From positions 1 to 64,000 of the forward strand of contig JAEEGQ010000105.1 in NCBI GenBank assembly GCA_016280395.1: a stretch of DNA of 64,000 nt. The letters are read 5' to 3'. The translations under genes and the position numbers were made by a program. Position 1 is the stretch's first letter. The number at the start of each line of letters is the position of its first letter. This DNA comes from Lachnospiraceae bacterium (GTDB taxonomy: Bacteria > Bacillota > Clostridia > Lachnospirales > Lachnospiraceae). Under the pieces are notes generated by a model. The model was not told where the DNA came from. It worked only from the letters and a program-made list of their open reading frames with translations, and did no database searches. Of the stretch, positions 51,548 through 60,014 are shown one piece after another.

Positions 51548-53983
51548 ATGACTTACTTTACCTACTTTTTTCTGGACAAAGAGAAGGACATTATTGTTAA
51601 TCTTTACAAGGACCTTGAGAAGCTCTCCTTTGAGCTTGAGACCCCGAACCACCACTCGGGGAACCTTATCCGGAACCTTGCGAAGCTTTGCGGGCTGCCG
51701 CTTAGCACAAAGGAAAACGGGATGCTCGTGATCCGCGGTGAGGTGCCATGCTTTGTGGACGGGAGTAACAGCGAGGTCTATGTTTTTATGCTCGGAAACA
51801 TGAAAGCAGCGGAAGTTTATCCGGACGGGACCGTCAAACAGGAAGCTTTTATTCCCGCGATCTCCAAAACGCTGATGTCCCAGACGAGAGATTACAGCCT
51901 GGAGCTCGGAAAGACCATATTCAGGTCTTATATCCCAAAAGAACTTAAGTTCCGATCGGATCTGCATACCCACATGAACGGCAACCTTGCACCGGATGTG
52001 ATGATAGCCCTTGGAATACGGCACCAGATAAGGTATCCCCTGTATTACGTGAAAAAACTGGGGCTAAAGCTCAGTGCGCTTCAGGAAAGCGTTGTCCTCC
52101 AGCAGCGTGAGAAGGTCGCAAAACAGTTTGTAAACTCGGGGCTTGCCGGGAAATACCTTGCCCGCAAGATTGACGACGAGACCTTTATTAATTTCGCGGA
52201 CCTGATCTTAAATAACCTCGACAATGCCGAGGAAAACATAGTAAAGATCAGGGGATCCCTGTCCGTGCTAAAAGACGGTCAGGCTGTTTTTACAAACCTT
52301 GAAAAGGTGTACCTTTACAGGTATGTTTTCGCAAAAGGCCGTGAAAGCGAGGAAAAGACAGAGATACACAGCGTTTCGGCTATCCCTGACGAGGACGTAA
52401 AGAAAACCCTTGAACGGATGTTAAGAGACTCTGAAACTAAGGAATACCGCGACAATACCATCTTCCAGGACAAGCTTCTCTGGATAGCAAGGGGCTACAA
52501 GGCCCAGGGGATAAGCTATGTCGAGATAGCGGATACAACGCTTGTGAAGAAGTATGAGTCCGTAAAGATGCTGACGGAAGTGCACGAGATAATGCCAAAG
52601 ATCTACAGGGAAACGGGCGTGATGATCAGGTTCCTCGCAGCCATCAGGCGTATCCCACTCACGATCGTTAAAGACAGGATAACACCGTCGGACTATATAA
52701 CAAAAAACCTTGAAGTGCTAAAGGCTGTGGCTGTCGACCCTTATGTTTCGGGTTGCGACTTTGTGGGCGAGGAGATAACGGATATCATCACGCTCAAGCC
52801 TGTTTTTAAGGAGATCGCAAAGATAGCGGCGGAGGACCCCACCTTCGTTATCCGCATTCATGCGGGCGAAAACGACAGCACAAAGGATAACATAGCCCAC
52901 AGTATAGAGTGCGTGAAGGACGGGCTAACAAAGGGGCAGAAGATGCCTCTTGTCCGGCTCGGACATGGGCTTTATACTTATGGATTCAGATCTGAAAAAG
53001 GCAGAAAGGTGCTGAAAGAACTTAAGGAGAACAATATCGTCCTTGAGTTCCAGATTACATCAAATGTGCGCCTCAACAACCTGAATTCCCTGGAAGGCCA
53101 CCCGCTGAAGGCGTATCTTCGAAACGGCATCGCCTGTGTGCAGGGTACGGACGGTGCGGCGATGTACGGCACAAGCCCTATTGATGAGCAGCTTACGCTG
53201 ATGAACCTGCTTGACCTCTCGTATGATGACCTGAAAAAGATGAAAGATGCGGAAAGTGCCGTGATCGAACAGGGACAGGAGGCTTATTCACAAAAGAAAT
53301 ACCGCCTGAAAAAGCTGCAGGGGGACCGTGATCTTGAGGAATTCCTGCTTTCAAGGATGACGCCTGCGGATTCTGCGGTAACGCTGAAGGGCGTGAAAAA
53401 ACTGGATGCCGAATTTGAACTTAAGGACATGATAGAGGAACTGCCCTGGGATCTTACGCCGGTTATCGTGATGGGCGGAAGCTTCAATACCGACAAACGC
53501 ACTACAAAGGTGACGGCAGAGGGCACAGAACAGCTGGACAGGCTTATGGAAAGCCTTGATCCGTCCGAGGTATGCTTTGTGATAGGTCATAAGATCGCGG
53601 GCTATGAGAAGCATATTGTCGAGAATAATTCCAAGGGTTTCAGGATATTTGCCGTTGTGCCTTCGCTTATCACAAAACAGGAGAAGAAAAGGCTGACGGA
53701 TGCAAAAGTTGCTGTCAGGGTTTCGACGGAGAGCGAAGGCACCGGGATTTACAAGAGTTTTAATTACGAGATCTTCGAGCGAAGACCGTCGGTTGTCATA
53801 GCCTTTGACGGAAACTCCGCCGCCGCGAATATGATCCAGGAGGCAAAGAACGGGAAAGGCAAAGCAAAGATCCTTGTATACAGGCACACCAAAGCGCTTC
53901 GGGAGAAGGCCGGATCCCTTGAAGGATATGTAAGCTTTTTTGACAGCGAAAACCCTTTGGCAACGGTATTGATGGGTCTTTAA
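51548..53983 (+). CDS. Adenosine-deaminase-like protein with putative SLOG-like C-terminal domain
   Basis: An 811-residue soluble protein; ATG 51548 fits GGGGA at 51538-51542. Residues about 1-130 are an unassigned domain. The deaminase part runs from about 138: metal ligands H140-x-H142 (DLHTHMNG), H438 and the proton-transfer E441 (IRIHAGE), H473 (LGHGL) and Asp535 (QGTDGAAMYGT). The usual Asp-Asp pair of adenosine deaminases is Asp-Gly here. H140 to Asp535 is about 115 residues longer than normal, pointing to an insertion near 180-300. Residues about 620-811 look Rossmannoid (VIVMGGSFNTDKRTT, CFVIGHKIAGYEKHI), perhaps a SLOG-type nucleotide-binding fold. Possible roles are purine salvage or a nucleotide-based defence effector. 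Confidence 0.75.
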   Translation: MTYFTYFFLDKEKDIIVNLYKDLEKLSFELETPNHHSGNLIRNLAKLCGLPLSTKENGMLVIRGEVPCFVDGSNSEVYVFMLGNMKAAEVYPDGTVKQEAFIPAISKTLMSQTRDYSLELGKTIFRSYIPKELKFRSDLHTHMNGNLAPDVMIALGIRHQIRYPLYYVKKLGLKLSALQESVVLQQREKVAKQFVNSGLAGKYLARKIDDETFINFADLILNNLDNAEENIVKIRGSLSVLKDGQAVFTNLEKVYLYRYVFAKGRESEEKTEIHSVSAIPDEDVKKTLERMLRDSETKEYRDNTIFQDKLLWIARGYKAQGISYVEIADTTLVKKYESVKMLTEVHEIMPKIYRETGVMIRFLAAIRRIPLTIVKDRITPSDYITKNLEVLKAVAVDPYVSGCDFVGEEITDIITLKPVFKEIAKIAAEDPTFVIRIHAGENDSTKDNIAHSIECVKDGLTKGQKMPLVRLGHGLYTYGFRSEKGRKVLKELKENNIVLEFQITSNVRLNNLNSLEGHPLKAYLRNGIACVQGTDGAAMYGTSPIDEQLTLMNLLDLSYDDLKKMKDAESAVIEQGQEAYSQKKYRLKKLQGDRDLEEFLLSRMTPADSAVTLKGVKKLDAEFELKDMIEELPWDLTPVIVMGGSFNTDKRTTKVTAEGTEQLDRLMESLDPSEVCFVIGHKIAGYEKHIVENNSKGFRIFAVVPSLITKQEKKRLTDAKVAVRVSTESEGTGIYKSFNYEIFERRPSVVIAFDGNSAAANMIQEAKNGKGKAKILVYRHTKALREKAGSLEGYVSFFDSENPLATVLMGL

Positions 53984-54020
53984 CGGGTTTGCAAGTTGGC
54001 TTTTAACGGGTTTGCAAGTT
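53979..54020 (+). repeat. Tandem copy of a terminator arm
   Basis: TTTAACGGGTTTGCAAGTT occurs at 53979-53997 and again at 54002-54020. The first copy contains the TAA stop of the deaminase-like gene. The second is the left arm of the terminator at 54005-54043, so either copy could pair with the same right arm. Confidence 0.8.
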
Positions 54021-54043
54021 TTCTTGTAAACCCGTTAGTTTTA
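54005..54043 (+). terminator. Terminator after the deaminase-like gene
   Basis: AACGGGTTTGCAAG (54005-54018), loop TTTT, CTTGTAAACCCGTT (54023-54036), one G-U pair, then AGTTTTA. A possible promoter for pyrK overlaps it (TTGTAA 54025-54030, TACAAT 54047-54052, 16-bp spacer). Confidence 0.82.
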
Positions 54044-54094
54044 TGTTACAATAATCAGATAGATGGTTTTGATCCTGTATTCGAGGAGATTCGC

Positions 54095-54865
54095 ATGAAT
54101 ATAATCAGACAGAGAATGACTGTAGTTTCAAACGACTGCTTACAGCCGGGGATCTTCAGTATGTGGCTTAAGAACCGCGCCATTACTGAGCTTGCAAAGC
54201 CCGGTCAGTTTATTGATTTTTATCTTAAAGATCCGAGCCGCCTTTTGCCGCGTCCCATCAGCATTTGCGAGATAGACAGGGAAAACGACAGGGTACGCAT
54301 AGTATTCCGTGTTGCGGGGGCAGGAACGGACGAGATAGCGCATCTTGATCCGGGTGATACCATAGAGGCTGTGGGGCCTCTTGGAAACGGATACAAGCCG
54401 CAAAACGACGGGGCAGTGCTGCTGGTGGGCGGCGGAATAGGGATCCCTCCGCTCCTTGAGCTTGCAAAACAACTGAAATGCAAAAAGACTGTAGTTCTCG
54501 GGTACAGGGACGAAAACACTTTCCTTGCCGACGAATTCAGACAATATGCCGATGTTCTGATAGCGACCGAGGACGGGAGTGTCGGTACAAAGGGTTTTGT
54601 AACGGATTGCATAGAGCAGAATGATGTTGAAGCAAATTACGTATACAGCTGCGGCCCGATGCCCATGCTAAAAAATGTTGCAAAGATGGCGCAGGAAGCC
54701 GGGATACCGGCTTACGTCTCCCTTGAGGAACGCATGGCCTGCGGTATCGGAGCCTGCCTCGGGTGCATTGTCAAAACAAAGGAAAAGGATTCCCACACCA
54801 ACGTCAAAAATGCGAGGATATGCACGGAAGGCCCTGTATTTCTTGCGGATACGCTCGACTGGTAA
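54095..54865 (+). CDS. pyrK: Dihydroorotate dehydrogenase electron-transfer subunit
   Basis: A 256-residue FAD and [2Fe-2S] protein that takes electrons from the PyrD flavin to NAD+. FAD-binding RLLPRPISICEID, nucleotide-binding VLLVGGGIGIPPLLELAK, and the cluster Cys in MACGIGACLGCIVK plus a later Cys in NARICTEGPVF are all present. GAGGAG before ATG 54095; the longer frame upstream covers the terminator. Followed by pyrD and pyrE, so this is the late part of pyrimidine synthesis. A stem at 54892-54917 lies between pyrK and pyrD. Confidence 0.95.
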   Translation: MNIIRQRMTVVSNDCLQPGIFSMWLKNRAITELAKPGQFIDFYLKDPSRLLPRPISICEIDRENDRVRIVFRVAGAGTDEIAHLDPGDTIEAVGPLGNGYKPQNDGAVLLVGGGIGIPPLLELAKQLKCKKTVVLGYRDENTFLADEFRQYADVLIATEDGSVGTKGFVTDCIEQNDVEANYVYSCGPMPMLKNVAKMAQEAGIPAYVSLEERMACGIGACLGCIVKTKEKDSHTNVKNARICTEGPVFLADTLDW

Positions 54866-54891
54866 GACAAAGAACAGTTTACGGACCGGTT

Positions 54892-54917
54892 AACGCGAAA
54901 GCAGTTTTTCGCGTTTT
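54892..54917 (+). terminator. Weak terminator-like stem between pyrK and pyrD
   Basis: AACGCGAAA (54892-54900) pairs with TTTCGCGTT (54907-54915), loop GCAGTT, then TTATC. The T-run is short; it may be a processing or attenuation site inside the pyr operon. Confidence 0.4.
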
Positions 54918-54935
54918 ATCGTGATCGGAGGATAG

Positions 54936-55838
54936 ATGAACACAGAAGTAAGCATTGCGGGGATAACCTTCAAAAACCCGGTAATGACAGCATCCGGGAC
55001 CTTCGGTTCCGGAATGGAATATGGAGAATTTATAGATCTCTCCGCTCTTGGGGGAGTTGTAACAAAAGGCGTTTCTGCAACGCCATGGGAGGGAAATCCC
55101 ACACCCCGTGTCTGCGAGACTCCTTCGGGCATGCTTAATGCCATCGGACTCCAGAACCCCGGGGCAGAACTTTTTATAAAGCGCGACCTGCCATTTCTTC
55201 GCCAGTATGATACAAGGGTGATCGTGAACGTTTGCGGCCACACGGAAGAAGAGTATGTTGACGCCATAGAGCTTCTTAACGACACTTCTGCCGATATGTT
55301 CGAGATAAACATTTCCTGTCCTAACGTAAAAGAGGGAGGTATAGCCTTTGGAACCAACGCAAAGTCGGTGGAGAGTATCACAAAGCGCCTTAAGGCAGTC
55401 AGCAAAAAGCCTGTGATCATGAAACTATCGCCTAACGTCACGGATATCGCGGAGATGGCACGGGCAGCGGAAAGCGGCGGAGCAGACGCAGTTTCGCTGA
55501 TCAACACCCTTATGGGCATGAAGATCGATATAGAAAAACGCAAGCCTTTCCTTGCAAACAGGACCGGCGGCCTTTCGGGCCCTGCAATCCGGCCTGTGGC
55601 GGTAAATATGGTCTACAGGACGGCAAAGGCTGTGAAGATCCCTGTTATCGGAATGGGCGGTATCACAAGCGGAGAGGACGCTTTAGAGTTCCTGATGGCC
55701 GGCGCCACCTGCGTTTGCGTGGGCACGGCGAACTTCCGCGAACCATACAGCACCATCCGGACTGTTGTGGGGATCGAAAAATATATGCGTAATCATGAGA
55801 TCGAAGATATCCACGAACTGATCGGGTGCGTGGATTGA
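54936..55838 (+). CDS. pyrD: Dihydroorotate dehydrogenase, class 1B catalytic subunit
   Basis: A 300-residue FMN enzyme of the class 1B type, which needs PyrK and NAD+. FMN and substrate phrases: NPVMTASGTFGSGMEYGEF, TPRVCETPSGMLNAIGLQNPG, the catalytic Cys in ISCPNVKEGG (about residue 128), SLINTLMGMKID, and GMGGITSGEDALEF at the phosphate site. GGAGG before ATG 54936. pyrE follows 15 bp downstream. The NAD-linked class suits an anaerobe. Confidence 0.96.
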   Translation: MNTEVSIAGITFKNPVMTASGTFGSGMEYGEFIDLSALGGVVTKGVSATPWEGNPTPRVCETPSGMLNAIGLQNPGAELFIKRDLPFLRQYDTRVIVNVCGHTEEEYVDAIELLNDTSADMFEINISCPNVKEGGIAFGTNAKSVESITKRLKAVSKKPVIMKLSPNVTDIAEMARAAESGGADAVSLINTLMGMKIDIEKRKPFLANRTGGLSGPAIRPVAVNMVYRTAKAVKIPVIGMGGITSGEDALEFLMAGATCVCVGTANFREPYSTIRTVVGIEKYMRNHEIEDIHELIGCVD

Positions 55839-55853
55839 CGAAAGGAAAGACAA

Positions 55854-56528
55854 ATGGAACAGTATAAGCAGGAATTTATTGAATTCATGGTGGATTCGGA
55901 TGTCTTAAAGTTTGGCGAATTCACCTTAAAGAGCGGCAGAAAATCCCCTTTCTTCATGAACGCGGGGGCATATGTTACCGGCGCGCAGCTCGCAAGACTC
56001 GGAGAATACTACGCAAAGGCCATCCACGAGCACTACGGTGACGATTTCGACGTTTTGTTCGGACCGGCCTATAAAGGCATACCTTTAAGCGTAGCCACCG
56101 TTATCGCCTATTCTAAGCTCTTTGGCAAGGAGATCAGATATTGCTCGAACCGCAAGGAAGAAAAAGATCACGGCGACACGGGAATCCTGCTCGGCAGCAA
56201 GCTTAAAGACGGGGACAGGGTAGTGATCATAGAAGATGTCACAACCTCCGGAAAGTCCATTGAAGAGACCTTCCCCATACTCAAAGCGCAGGCAAACGTT
56301 GAGATAAAAGGCCTTATGGTATCTTTGAACCGCGGGGAGCGCGGCAAGGGCGAGAAATGTGCTCTCGACGAGATCACGGAAACCTACGGATTCCCTGCAA
56401 ATGCCATTGTTTCCATGAAAGAAGTTGTTGAATATTTGCACAATAAGTCTTATAATGGCAGAGTGGTGATAGATGACCGGATCAAAGCCGCAATAGACGG
56501 GTATTACAGGGAATACGGCGCAAAATAA
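55854..56528 (+). CDS. pyrE: Orotate phosphoribosyltransferase
   Basis: A 224-residue type I phosphoribosyltransferase making OMP from orotate and PRPP. The PRPP loop is VVIIEDVTTSGKSIEET (about 123-139), the flexible loop NRKEEKDHGDTG and the substrate loop FTLKSGRKSPFFMNAG. Last gene of the pyrKDE run; terminator-like hairpin behind it. AAAGGAAAG before the ATG. Confidence 0.95.
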   Translation: MEQYKQEFIEFMVDSDVLKFGEFTLKSGRKSPFFMNAGAYVTGAQLARLGEYYAKAIHEHYGDDFDVLFGPAYKGIPLSVATVIAYSKLFGKEIRYCSNRKEEKDHGDTGILLGSKLKDGDRVVIIEDVTTSGKSIEETFPILKAQANVEIKGLMVSLNRGERGKGEKCALDEITETYGFPANAIVSMKEVVEYLHNKSYNGRVVIDDRIKAAIDGYYREYGAK

Positions 56529-56540
56529 GGTCTTAAGACC
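56529..56540. repeat. 12-bp perfect palindrome after pyrE
   Basis: GGTCTTAAGACC starts directly after the pyrE stop codon. Self-complementary without loop; could be a protein site or part of the terminator region. Confidence 0.4.
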
Positions 56541-56544
56541 GCAT

Positions 56545-56565
56545 GGCAGGGCAACCTGTCTTTTT
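56545..56565 (+). terminator. pyrE terminator
   Basis: GGCAGG (56545-56550), loop GCAA, CCTGTC (56555-56560), one G-U, followed by TTTTT. Short but well formed. Confidence 0.65.
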
Positions 56566-56621
56566 ACGCGTTACGGGAGTATGTGAGGAGCTGCTTTTTG
56601 GCGGCACAGAGAGGAAACAGG

Positions 56622-57788
56622 ATGAAAGATAAACTATTTGCTGAATTTACGAAGGTTTTCGGAAGCACGGAGGGAGCGGGATTTTTCTTTGCACCCGGAC
56701 GCGTGAACCTTATAGGTGAGCATACAGACTACAACGGCGGGCATGTTTTCCCGTGCGCTCTTACGATCGGGACATACGGCGTTGCAAGAAAAAGAAGCGA
56801 CAAAAAGCTTCGCTTTTACTCGGTCAACTTTGAACAGATCGGCATTATTGAGGCAGATCTTGATTCGATAAAATACGACAAGGAGCAGAACTGGGCCAAC
56901 TATCCCCTTGGTGTGTTAAAGACCTGCTTGGGATTGGGCTACAAGGCAGATTGCGGCCTCGAGCTCCTGCTTTTCGGAAATATCCCGAATTCTTCGGGGC
57001 TTTCCTCTTCGGCTTCCGTCGAGGTGCTTACCTGCTTTATCGCAAAGACGCTCTACGGCTGGGATATCGATAATATCTTAAATGCAAAGATCGGCCAGAA
57101 GGCAGAAAATGAGTTCATCGGCGTAAACTGCGGCATCATGGACCAGTTCGCGATAGCAATGGGCAAAAAAGACCACGCGATCTTCCTTGATACGGCAGAT
57201 CTGAGCTATGAGTACGCTCCGGTAGTGCTTGAGGGCATGAAGCTCGTTGTTGCATGCAGCAACAAGAAGCGCGGTCTCGGAGATTCGAAGTATAATGAAC
57301 GCAGGAGCCAGTGTGAAGAGGCTCTCCGCCGCGTCAACGGGCATGAAAAGGTCGAATCCTGGGGATCGATCAGCGGTGAGAAGTTCGAGACCTTGCGTAA
57401 ATACATCAATGATGAAGTGCTCGAGCGCAGGGCAAAGCATGCCGTTTACGAGAACGAGCGCACCGTTAAGGCGGTTGCCGCACTTAAGGCAAACGACATC
57501 AAGCTCTTCGGCGAGCTTATGAACGCTTCGCATGTTTCGCTCCGTGACGATTACGAAGTTACGGGCATTGAGCTTGACACCCTTGTGGAAACCTCATGGA
57601 AGCAGGAAGGATGTGTCGGATCCCGCATGACAGGCGCAGGCTTCGGAGGATGTACCGTAAGCATTGTTAAGGATGAGTGTGTAGACAGCTTTATAAAGAA
57701 CGTATCGGAGGCATACCTTGCAAAGATCGGTTATAAAGCGGATTTTTATGTATTAAGCATCGGAGACGGTCCCGAAAGACTTGACTGA
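56622..57788 (+). CDS. galK: Galactokinase
   Basis: A 388-residue GHMP kinase that phosphorylates galactose at C1 in the Leloir pathway. Galactose signature GRVNLIGEHTDYNGGHVFP (about 27-45), ATP motif IPNSSGLSSSASVEVL (about 123-138), catalytic Asp in NCGIMDQFAIAMGK and the GHMP C-motif MTGAGFGGCTVSIV are intact. ATG 56622 follows GAGAGGAAACAGG; an earlier in-frame ATG (56583) adds a non-conserved tail. No galT or galE lies nearby, so the rest of the pathway must be elsewhere. Confidence 0.96.
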   Translation: MKDKLFAEFTKVFGSTEGAGFFFAPGRVNLIGEHTDYNGGHVFPCALTIGTYGVARKRSDKKLRFYSVNFEQIGIIEADLDSIKYDKEQNWANYPLGVLKTCLGLGYKADCGLELLLFGNIPNSSGLSSSASVEVLTCFIAKTLYGWDIDNILNAKIGQKAENEFIGVNCGIMDQFAIAMGKKDHAIFLDTADLSYEYAPVVLEGMKLVVACSNKKRGLGDSKYNERRSQCEEALRRVNGHEKVESWGSISGEKFETLRKYINDEVLERRAKHAVYENERTVKAVAALKANDIKLFGELMNASHVSLRDDYEVTGIELDTLVETSWKQEGCVGSRMTGAGFGGCTVSIVKDECVDSFIKNVSEAYLAKIGYKADFYVLSIGDGPERLD

Positions 57789-57796
57789 GAGGTTTT

Positions 57797-58438
57797 ATGG
57801 ACGATTACGAAGTAAGAAACACAACACGGGAAAACGATGTCACGGCCGGAAGCGGTACAGCATCGGTAAATGAAGGCCTGGGAAACGGAAAAAAGCAGAA
57901 AAAACCCATGACCAGAAAGCAGATCATCAAAGAGATCTTAAGCTACGCCTTCTATATCGGCCTTGCGGTATGCATTGCGCTTTTATGGCGTACCTTTGTG
58001 CTGATGAAGGTGGAGGTCATCTCGGGCTCCATGGAGAATACCATGAAAAAAGGCGACAGGCTCATGGTATCGAAGCTTCCCTACATTTTCGGTTCGGTGC
58101 AGAGGGGAGATATCATCGTGTTCCATTATCCGGATGACGAGAGCCAGACCTATGTAAAACGCGTGATCGGGCTTCCGGGTGACGAAGTGGATATCTCCGA
58201 AGGAAAGGTAAGGGTGAACGGTGTCCTTTTGTATGAGGACTATCTCGGTTCGACCGATACAAAGAGCTTTGGCCCGTTCCATGTCCCGTCGGGGTGCTAT
58301 TTTGTAATGGGTGACAACAGGAGCAATTCCCACGATTCAAGGTATTGGGAACATAAATATGTGATGGAGAGTCAAGTTGTCGGAAAAGCATTGTTCAAAT
58401 ACAAACCCAAGATCGAAAGGCTGTATAAGGACAAGTAA
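57797..58438 (+). CDS. lepB: Signal peptidase I
   Basis: A 213-residue type I signal peptidase with a disordered N-terminal tail (about 1-45), one membrane helix (about 50-72) and the Ser-Lys catalytic dyad: Ser78 in SGSMENTM and Lys121 in YVKRVIGLPGD. The GDNRSNSHDSRYW box near the end is complete. It removes signal peptides on the outer face of the membrane. It starts 8 nt after galK, and its last 62 nt overlap the start of the SpoIID-like gene in another frame. Confidence 0.96.
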   Translation: MDDYEVRNTTRENDVTAGSGTASVNEGLGNGKKQKKPMTRKQIIKEILSYAFYIGLAVCIALLWRTFVLMKVEVISGSMENTMKKGDRLMVSKLPYIFGSVQRGDIIVFHYPDDESQTYVKRVIGLPGDEVDISEGKVRVNGVLLYEDYLGSTDTKSFGPFHVPSGCYFVMGDNRSNSHDSRYWEHKYVMESQVVGKALFKYKPKIERLYKDK

Positions 58439-60014
58439 ACGCCTTGTGGCAGTCGCTGCGGTGTTTGCCTGCATTCTGGTCTTTGCAAGTCCGGTGAGGC
58501 TGTCGGCATTCGTTACGGAACTAAGGATAGGCCTTGCTCAGCTTTACTCACAGTGTGAGGAGATCACCGTAAATAACAAAAGTCTGTCTGTCGGATATTG
58601 TGTGAACGGAGTTTATACCGAGGAGGCTGTGATAAGCAGCCCGGACGGTTTTAAGTTCACACCGGCTACGGGCTTTTTTTGCGTATGTAACAGCGAATTC
58701 ACCGCGTATGCTGACGCAAAGCGGGAAGCGGACAGGATAAGGAGCAATGGCACAGATGCGTACCCTTGCGCGATCCATAAAGGGACCTGGCTTATCTATG
58801 TCGGAGGCGGGACGCGCGAAGGCGCGGAGGCTGCAAGAAATATCGCAGTAACCGCATCGGGACTCGGATTTGACACTCTGACAGGTGACAACGGTAACAG
58901 AGTCCTTGTAAAGGGCACCGATACGGTACTGATGTTTGACGCCGGTGTGACCGGGATCTATCCGCAGCTTGTGCCTTTACAGGAGGGCAGCGGGATACCG
59001 AACATAGACCTTGGGTCAAGAAAATACAGGGGCAGGATGGAGATAGGGCGGTTTGGACGCCCCGGAGTCTCCGCAGTAAACATAGTTGAGCTCGAACAGT
59101 ATCTGTACGGTGTTGTAAGCTGTGAAATGCCGGGATTCTGGCCGGCAGAGGCCCTTAAGGCCCAGGCAGTGTGTGCAAGGAGCTATGCGTTGAGCAGGCT
59201 TGAAGAAGCGGGCGCATATTCACTGCTTTCCCCTTATCAGATGGATGACACCACCAATTATCAGGTATATGGCGGATATGGCCTCGAAAATGATGCTTCC
59301 GTCTTTGCAGTACAGTCGACAAGAGGCCTTACCGTAAAAAAGAACGGCAAGACAATAGCGGCATTCTTCTTTTCGACGAGCGGCGGCGCCACAGAGAATG
59401 TAATGGATGTCTGGGGATTTGACGCAAGCTACCTCCATTCGGTACCGGATATCTACGAGACCGAACCCGAAGCGCTCCCTTGGGTCATGACAATGACAAA
59501 GACAAGGATAAAGGCGCTCTTAAACGGCTCGGGGATATATATAGGGGATGTTAAAGAAGTCTATCCGACAAGTATTTCCGCAACGGGAAGAATCAACAGG
59601 CTCACTGTAACCGGAACGCAGGGGAATATAGTGCTCGGCACCGACAGGATCAGGAATATCCTCGGGCTTCCGAGCACAAAGTTCACGGTGGTTGCGCCGG
59701 GGGATATCCCCGATACGGTATCCGTAAAATCCAATGAAGGACAGACAACTTTAAGGATAAGCGAGAGTTATGTCCTCACAGGATCAGGAAGTATCGGGCA
59801 GATGCCGGATGCCCAGCAGTATATAGTCCTTAGCGCGGATAATCTTAAGAATTTCTGCAAGGACGCGCCGGCAGCGGGCTCCTACACTTTTGCGGGCATG
59901 GGCTGGGGACATGGCGTCGGATTAAGCCAGTCCGGGGCAAAAGGTATGGCAAATGCGGGGTATAACTACAGACAGATCATAGAATATTATTATACAGGAT
60001 GCAAAGTGCAATGA
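58377..60014 (+). CDS. SpoIID/LytB-domain protein
   Basis: A 545-residue secreted protein. TTG 58377 with GGAG at 58366-58369 gives a basic, hydrophobic signal peptide ([27 protein letters not shown]). Around 100-150 lies a SPOR-like segment ([20 protein letters not shown]). The SpoIID domain (about 215-540) has the catalytic-region phrases [27 protein letters not shown] and [19 protein letters not shown], and it ends [18 protein letters not shown]. Such proteins are lytic transglycosylases acting on peptidoglycan, in sporulation or cell-wall turnover. No other sporulation gene is visible, so a non-sporulation role is possible. It overlaps lepB by 62 nt and queA by 4 nt. Confidence 0.88.
   Translation: MSEKHCSNTNPRSKGCIRTSKRLVAVAAVFACILVFASPVRLSAFVTELRIGLAQLYSQCEEITVNNKSLSVGYCVNGVYTEEAVISSPDGFKFTPATGFFCVCNSEFTAYADAKREADRIRSNGTDAYPCAIHKGTWLIYVGGGTREGAEAARNIAVTASGLGFDTLTGDNGNRVLVKGTDTVLMFDAGVTGIYPQLVPLQEGSGIPNIDLGSRKYRGRMEIGRFGRPGVSAVNIVELEQYLYGVVSCEMPGFWPAEALKAQAVCARSYALSRLEEAGAYSLLSPYQMDDTTNYQVYGGYGLENDASVFAVQSTRGLTVKKNGKTIAAFFFSTSGGATENVMDVWGFDASYLHSVPDIYETEPEALPWVMTMTKTRIKALLNGSGIYIGDVKEVYPTSISATGRINRLTVTGTQGNIVLGTDRIRNILGLPSTKFTVVAPGDIPDTVSVKSNEGQTTLRISESYVLTGSGSIGQMPDAQQYIVLSADNLKNFCKDAPAAGSYTFAGMGWGHGVGLSQSGAKGMANAGYNYRQIIEYYYTGCKVQ

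Noticed and set aside
50078-53983. Calling the PhoH-deaminase pair a RADAR system
   Set aside because: PhoH2 is not RdrA, and the deaminase has a different tail and a D-G instead of D-D. Similarity is of concept, not shown homology, so it is listed only as a hypothesis.
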